DNA of 64,000 bases from Episyrphus balteatus (taxonomy: Eukaryota > Arthropoda > Insecta > Diptera > Syrphidae), in contig NC_079136.1 of the NCBI RefSeq assembly GCF_945859705.1, forward strand, positions 39,837,307 through 39,901,306. The letters are read 5' to 3'. The first letter of the stretch is position 1, and the number at the start of each line of letters is the position of its first letter. The translations under genes were made by a program, and so were the position numbers. The notes below the pieces were generated by a model. The model was not told the DNA's origin. It ran no database searches and saw only the letters and a program-made list of their open reading frames with translations. Below, one piece after another: positions 57,590-64,000 of this stretch.

Positions 57590-58840
57590 AAAGTTTTGCA
57601 AATTTTTTTTTTGCTTTTTTTTAATTTCGCCAAACTTATAATGCTTTAAAGTCTTGACGAACTCTTAACAAAACCAACTATTCGAGTAGGTATGTTTGTA
57701 CTTATTTTCTTGTTTTGGGGTTGTGTTTGAATGTTATAACATTGTTTAATGGCCAGGGAGAGAGAGAAGAAAAAATAAAACGAATTCCTTTGAATTAATT
57801 TGTTTTCTAGTTTCACTAGGGAGCACGCATTTTAAAAGTTGTGTTTGGATATCAAAACGGAAAACATTGTTGTAATGGAACAATTTTTATTTAGAATGAG
57901 TAGGTAACTCCAAACAATGGTGACAATTCTCACGAATTCTCACAAAATTATTATTCTATTGAAGCTATTGTGAGGCTTTTTTTTTTCTTGTTTTTGTTTT
58001 ATATATATGAATTTTATTCGTGCATTTAGGTAATTTAAATTGTTTTGACTTTGTGTCGTGATTTAAAGTGAAATTGTTCTTAATAAAAAAAAAACAAAAA
58101 AAAAAAATGGCACAAAGAGCAACTAAATTATGTGGTTATTTGATATACCTAGAGAAAGGTTATGGTGACGAAGGAGAGTTGTGAAATAATAATAAAAGGG
58201 AAAACACAAAATAATGTATAGGTATAGGTACCTAATACGGTATTAGGTACACCTACGTGAAAAGTGGTGTTTATCCTTTATGTCATTTAATCAACGACGT
58301 TGTTGTAGGTTGGTATTAAACCATAACCACTTTGATCTAAGCTGGTATTTATGTTTTCCTCTAATAAATGAACATTTATAGGCATTAAATTATGAAGGTC
58401 AATAATTATTGAGCCATAAATTTAAAGGCAAAATTAGGACGCAACAAATACCTATGTAGCCGTATAAAATATTCGTGTTGTTAAAGAGGAGGCAAAATAT
58501 TCTCCATAGAAATCTTGTTGTAATAAGAAATGGTAAATGAAAAAAAGTATTTTCAAGGTTTATTTTCAACGACCTTTATACAAAAATATTTTTTTTGGGC
58601 AATTGAAGAATTCTTGAAACAAGGTTTATTTAAATTAATGAAATTAAAAAAAAAATAAGAATTTATCATATAGCTAAATAGTTTTAGGTATTAATTTAAC
58701 TTTTTTTTTCGCTTGTGTCTTCTTCTATTACTTTTTTTTAATTCAAATGTGCATAGTTTATTTGAACAGAAAATATTTAATTTTTGCTTCCAAGTTATTA
58801 TTGTTTGATAAACTTTTCATTGTTTTCAATTAAAATCAAG
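57590..58840. other. AT-rich spacer
   Basis: No gene seen. A small palindrome lies at 58228-58250 (ggtacctaatacggtattag). Confidence 0.35.
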
Positions 58841-58918
58841 TTGAGAAGTCGCACGAGCTCAAGAGGCGGCAAAGGCATAACTTTGGACTCCGTTGACTAT
58901 GGTTCGATTAACAAAAAG
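58841..58918 (+). CDS. Candidate exon, unknown gene
   Basis: After a weak acceptor (ttttcaattaaaatcaag) the plus frame reads RSRTSSRGGKGITLDSVDYG then SINKK, with a TAA at 58919-58921. Alternatively gtaaat at 58918 could serve as a donor, making an internal exon. The stretch is richer in G and C than its surroundings. The minus strand is also open here (ESKVMPLPPLELVRLL), which lowers confidence in the strand. No family recognised. Confidence 0.33.
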
Positions 58919-58929
58919 TAAATGAATAT

Positions 58930-60690
58930 AGTTTGTAATTAAAAAAAAAAAAACATAACAAAAAAATTTCAAAAACCTTCAAGTCATACAAAAATTTAAA
59001 AAAATTAACAAAAAGTTTGTACTTTATTTTGTAGTCTATCATCACCTTAATCAGAGATTTAAAAAAAAAACTTCAATATCTTGTTTTCGAAAATGATTTT
59101 TCAAAAAAAAAAAAATTCAAGTTTTGCTTTTGATTTGTATTACGACTTACGACCATGAGGGTCCAGGGGAAAAACAGCACAAGTCCATTCCAACTCATTC
59201 CGAGAAAAACGCATTTCAAAATTTTGTTCTTCATACAATTTAGTACTTAAGGGACGTCAGTTATTTATTTTCTTAGCAAGGCTTAAATTTGTTTTCTAAA
59301 AGTAAGGATGCCATCAGACAGTGCTCAGACCTCATCATTAGTTTATTTTTGACAAAAAGTGGACATGTGCCGTTTTTCCTCTGGAACCTTCATATAAATA
59401 AAATCTTTCGTATAAGCAAATCGTTGAAAATAAAACAGTGGTTTGGTGAAATAAAAATTAAAAACACTATAGTCTAAGATCCTGCCATAGGACGACCTAC
59501 CCTCATCGTTATACCTGTTGAGAGTTATATTTTCTGAAAGGTAGTGTCTAAGGAAATAAAATGCACATGGGTTGCCTATAGCGATATCCTGTCAAGGCAT
59601 AGGGTTGCCAAGCCTTAAAGTTTATTTTTCAGTATTTTTGAATACGCGTCCCTGCTTATATTACAAGCCTAAGAGTTTAAAAAAAAAATAATGTGTCATA
59701 GGAAATTTTATTTAAAAATTTGTATTTTCAGGATTTTTTTTAAAATCTGAAGTTTGAGTAGGGTAAACAAAGGTGAATTTAGAAAAAAGGGCAAAAATCT
59801 ATTTTCAAAGCAAAATGTAATAGAAATAAAATTGAAATTGGAATCGATAGATATTATAAATATATGAAAGCCACACATACAAATAAAAAAATGTAAAAAA
59901 TCTACAACTTGAAATACAGTCTTTTTAAAGTCATGACACTCAAGTTGGATATTTGAGAAATGATTTACCAAAAATCGGAATGAAAGATTTTTTAAATAAT
60001 TTTTATTTGATAAGTTAGAAAAAATAAAATAACTTGACACGTATGTATCTTAGCTATTCTTCAATTTACCACCAAGCATTCAATATGACTGTAGAGATTT
60101 TAAAATTAAGAAACCATGTGTAATTTTATAAGAAATTTATATTAAACATTAAGTTAAGAAAAGTATTGAAAATGTTTTAGCCTTTAAACAAAGTATGCAC
60201 TTAAAATTCCTGTACTAAAAAAGAATAAGAAGAAAGAAATAGAAAACTAAAATAATGAAAATAAATTCATAATTTGTGTTTATGTTTGTGGAGTTTATGA
60301 ATAAAATTCAATTTAAAAAAACTTTTAGAAAATACAATTTTAAAGGGAAAGTCCCGGTTTGATAGAAAACGAAAGGTGGCGTTAAGCTTGTTATGTATGT
60401 GAACTTATTTTAAAATCATTGATGGAAAAGTCGAGATATTTGAGGTTGAAGTTGCTGATCAAGATTTCATCAATTTTATTCAAATAGGTAATGGATAATA
60501 TATAGAATGTGTCATATAACGCACTATGATCATTTTGGTATCAAATGAAAAGTATTTCTGACGATAAAGATTCAATTTGCGAGCTTAATAATGATCTTTC
60601 AAAAATTGATGCAATTTAAAAAAAAAAAATAATAATTCATTGTTTTTCCAAAGTTTCTCAGGGTTTTTTTCCAGAATCATAAGGAAATTT
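58930..60690. other. AT-rich spacer
   Basis: No gene seen. Text near 59745-59840 weakly resembles 4560-4640. Short open frames at 59289-59477 (plus) and 59708-60040 (minus) are low-complexity and unsupported. Confidence 0.35.
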
Positions 60691-61170
60691 TCTTTCTGAT
60701 TTTTTTGTAACTGACTTTCAAAAAGGAGGAGGTAATTAATTCATCTAACGTTAGACTAGGTAAACCAATTTTGATAATTCTTTCTGTATTCGAAAGCTGG
60801 TGGCTGCAGTGTGGTCCCCATTTCGTCCAGTTCTGACTATAGAAACCATGAGAAAACTATCAATCCAAGTTTTGATCCATAGAAGAAAAAAATATGGCTT
60901 CGTATAAACTGGGGTAAACTCCAGAAAGTCAATTGATGGAATAAGTTGTTCTTGCAGAAAACGAAATCGAAGTTTGAGAAATCGATAACTTTTTGAATAT
61001 ACCCGCTAATTTTAATATGAAACAATTCTTTGAGATTAATGTTTTTGATACGAAATTAAAGACCATAAAGAGTTTATATTTACTCAATCAAAATGCAAAT
61101 AAGAAGCAAGCTTTGTTACTTTTAAGTCCTTAAAGACCAATAAATGCTGTTTTTTTTATCTTTCCAATAA

Positions 61171-61211
61171 TTGTAATGTATTGTAATGTAATGTATTGTA
61201 ATGTAATGTAT
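61171..61211. repeat. TTGTAATGTAATGTA short tandem repeat
   Basis: About 2.7 copies of a 15-bp unit built from ttgta and atgta blocks. Confidence 0.8.
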
Positions 61212-62559
61212 TTATAATAAATCCTCCAAACTTTTTTTTTGACACAAAATCAATGGAGCAAAAAAAAATCAGCAGACCCAGCCACACATAAATTTTAATA
61301 CACAAACAAGAATAAATTAGATTGTCAGTCAACCCTATATAAAGGAATGGTATCTGGCAATTTCACCTGAATTTAAATACACTCAAGCATAGCATAATTT
61401 GTCTGTCAATTTTATCAGACAAAATTTTATGTTCACACGGTTATTAAATATTTTCCAAATATTCTTGCTCTACCTGTCGGCTCTGTCAAAACAGTCTATG
61501 TAATGTACGTTAGACTCCATAGGGAAATTTCAAGGAATTTTTTAAATTACTCCTTGCTTTTACTTTTTAACTCACATATTTTACTGCTAAGTCATGAGAA
61601 ATCAAAAATATTATTCATAAACTTGCGAACTGGCTCTTTGGCTATCTATTTTATTATTATTTTTCATTTCATCAGGTTTCGAATTTGCGGACTTCGTGTG
61701 TATCTCTATCTATCTTCCCACAAGGCAATCGTTGTTTTTGTGCATGAATTTTTGTGACAAACATCATCTCGAACTTGCCAGCATAACGGTGTGGAGTGTC
61801 GCAGTGTAATCTTCTTACCTGACATCCTTTTTCCCGTTTTCTAACTTTCCCTCTCAATGTGCAAGTGCATTCAACCTTAAAAAGATTTCTTTAAAAAATA
61901 CTTTGTTGAGATCCACCATCATAGCGCATAGTCCAAGCATGGATATAATAAGAATCTCTAACTGATGGCCCTCGTAAGCTTATAGGTAGCAAAAAAAAAA
62001 TAGAAAAAACCAGTTGCAATTTTCACCGTATTTTCCGGAGATGATGGTGGCAAGGCACTCTCTGAAACTTCATAGAGCCCTGCCCTAAACAACTGTTGTT
62101 TTCGTTTCTATTTGCATTGTTTTCTCATCTCATTGGGTCTTTCCGTTTCGACTGTATGGTATTAAAGTGGTGACCCCTTCAACCTCAAGTACCGCACTAT
62201 TGGAAGAGATGTTGGCTCCTTTGCGAACACCTGTATTGTTGTGTTTAATGAAGAAAATAACAAAATATACAAAACAACCGAATGTAGCAAATACATTTGT
62301 GGGATTGCACTAAGTCAGAGACTATAGTGATAGTGCCATATGAAAAGAGATACAAATATGAATTTCACAAGGATGGTAAATTAACTTAGAGTAGAAAAAA
62401 AAACAGCCTTAAAAATTAATCTACTCTGTATTAATATTTTGGTTGTTGTCTGTTGTATCTTATGTCTTTTTTTCATTTGATGCCTTAGTCTTGATGAATG
62501 GTAAATTTTTAATTATTACAAATTTGTGTGTAAAATAGGCTTGCTGCCGATTTCTGCAG

Positions 62560-62654
62560 TCAACCCGGCGAAACCCACAAGTTGATCACTTGCGTAGCGC
62601 ATATACATGGGAGAGTTATAATTCCCTCGAAATGGTGACGATATCAGCTCAGAA
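62560..62654 (+). CDS. Candidate 95-nt internal exon, unknown gene
   Basis: Strong acceptor ccgatttctgcag at 62547-62559 and strong donor gtatgt at 62655-62660 bound 95 nt of clearly higher GC than the flanks. Only one phase is open throughout: STRRNPQVDHLRSAYTWESY, then NSLEMVTISAQ. A second phase would give a terminal exon ending in PSKW and a TGA. Family unknown. It lies between the arms of the inverted pair 60698-63183, so it could instead belong to a mobile element. Confidence 0.38.
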
Positions 62655-63183
62655 GTATGTAAAAGAGGTTCACTGTGGCGTATGCGTAATATAATTTTCT
62701 ATAGAAAAACTGGTCCTGGTTAATATTTTGCGATCTTGATTTTTCCATAGCTTAAATTAGAATATAAAAATTGCATGTTTTAATGTCTATTTTCTTAAAT
62801 ATAAATGAAGAAATACATTTAGGCCACCAACGATATTGGCTGTACCTAAACATTTTCTTTAAAGTTCCTTCAGTTTCTGATCTTTTCTTATATTTTACAA
62901 AGTGTCCCAACTCTGAGAGAGTTTGACTCTTAAGCAAACACGCAGATGAAAACTAATAAGCTTTTTTATCAAAAAACAAAACCGACTTCCATGGATCAAA
63001 ACTGGGTTTTATGGTTTTTATAATAGTTCCTATAAGTGAACGAAATTGAAATGGGACCACATTGCAGCCACCAGCTTTCCAATACAAAAAGAATTATCAA
63101 AATTGGTTCACCCAGTCCAAAGTTATGACGTAACAAACATATTTGTTGTATACCTCCTCCTTCTTTTAAGTCGGTAAAAAATC

Positions 63184-64000
63184 ATAAATCACAAACATAA
63201 AAATCTAAAATTAGGTTTGGACAACATTAACATTTTATATAGGTAGTTTTAAAAAAAGTCCTACTTTAATAGTGCAGTCATATTATGTTTAAGTTGGAAA
63301 ATTCAGGTATAATTGTGTAAACGGCTAATTTTATGCTATGGAAACAAGTGTGAATTTTTAAATTTAAACTTTTCACGACTACGTTAATGTAAGACAAACT
63401 CAAATTCGTGTTAAGTACCAAAAAAACTTCAAGTTAACCAACTGAATCAATAATACTCAGTTTCTTAAAAAAAAAAAAAACATTCAAAACCAATTGCTAA
63501 TTTATTCATTCACATTATTTTAAACGTTGACCTGCAAAATGAACTATATCATTTAATTTGTTGTTTACCAAAGAATTTTTTTGAAAGAAAACTAAAATTT
63601 AAAAAAAAAATCACCTTGAATAAAAAAAAGTTAAAAAAAAACTCAAGAAATTTCAATGACAAAATTATTTTTTTCCAAAAAAAAATTATTTTGGAAATTT
63701 AATTTTTAGGCTACTCAAATCCCCTCGAAAATTTCGTTACTTTTTATCAATATATTCAATCATTAGCGGGCTTTAGGTCGTTATTGAATATTCTAAATAA
63801 ATTACTGTCATCGTTTCAAAAGTCTTTACGTTCTTTGTCAAGACTCTATAAATTTAAAAATATTTTTAAAAAAGCCCGCTTAGGATTCAATATATGTTTT
63901 AATGTATAATTATTTTTTTAGAATTTATTGTTCAAAAAGTCGTATGTATAAAAATTAAAAAAAAAAAAAAAAAAAAAACCGCCTTTAGGATTTCCAAAAA
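63184..64000. other. AT-rich spacer
   Basis: No gene seen. The text aaagcccgctta near 63875 and agcgggctttaggtcg at 63765 are a short inverted pair. A run of A at 63957-63978 precedes ccgcctttagg. Confidence 0.4.

Larger units (their letters stand above)
60698..63183. repeat. Inverted repeat pair, about 200-bp arms
   Basis: The arm 60698-60890 (aaaaaggaggaggtaattaa, aaagctggtggctgcagtgt, ccaagttttgatccatagaa) is mirrored at 62983-63183 (tacctcctccttcttttaag, cattgcagccaccagctttc, tccatggatcaaaactgggt). It could be the ends of one 2.5-kb element or two copies of a dispersed repeat in opposite orientation. No target duplication was found. Confidence 0.6.

Noticed and set aside
58841..58918. 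Minus-strand reading (ESKVMPLPPLEL...)
   Set aside because: Also open, but the plus-strand reading has a more protein-like composition; kept only as a caution on strand.

Overview
The window reads as AT-rich, repeat-saturated nuclear DNA of an animal, most likely an insect. The reasons are the long A/T homopolymers, the mix of hAT, Transib-like, mariner-like and PIF-like inverted-repeat elements, a LOA/I-type non-LTR retrotransposon, and the near absence of long host reading frames. A fly is my first guess, but nothing here fixes the order. I find no complete host gene. Three short exon-like segments (57483-57525 minus, 58841-58918 plus, 62560-62654 plus) are the only host-coding candidates, all tentative.

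The main structure is a nest of mobile elements. The outermost layer runs from 4922 to 29313: both ends begin CAGTGCC and both are followed by the same 8-bp target duplication (taaataca). I read it as one hAT-type insertion swollen to 24.4 kb. Inside it lie a 6.2-kb CpG-rich satellite of 11-bp monomers (5251-11461, with a 200-N gap) and a decayed non-LTR retrotransposon (11460-29212). The retrotransposon is interrupted by five independent insertions: a GGGGCCCC-studded hAT (11507-12624), family X (13972-17967, 2-bp duplication), two sister hATs (18041-19959 and 20541-24582) and a Transib-like element with RSS-like ends (25768-29134). Taking out each insertion plus one target-duplication copy rejoins the endonuclease, reverse transcriptase and 3' parts exactly. 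About 3.3 kb of retrotransposon remains out of 17.7 kb. Several insertions carry insertions of their own, so nesting reaches about five levels.

Region by region: 1-1195 unassigned; 1196-2671 an 84-bp minisatellite with a 421-bp higher-order period; 2672-4913 AT-rich spacer; 4922-29313 the nest; 29322-32061 repeat-like AT-rich DNA; 32064-33348 a TA-flanked element; 35188-38250 foldbacks, short tandem repeats and the second copy (Z2) of a repeat family; 38253-42127 a TA-flanked element holding a 2.2-kb foldback; 43422-46954 a hAT-type element with a broken transposase-like coding remnant; 48781-52257 a second copy of family X carrying element Y; 52260-64000 mostly spacer with the exon candidates and one inverted-repeat pair.

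Paired copies act as internal controls. X1 versus X2, hAT-1 versus hAT-2 and Z1 versus Z2 each provide the empty site for insertions present in only one copy, so element boundaries and target duplications can be read to the base without a database.
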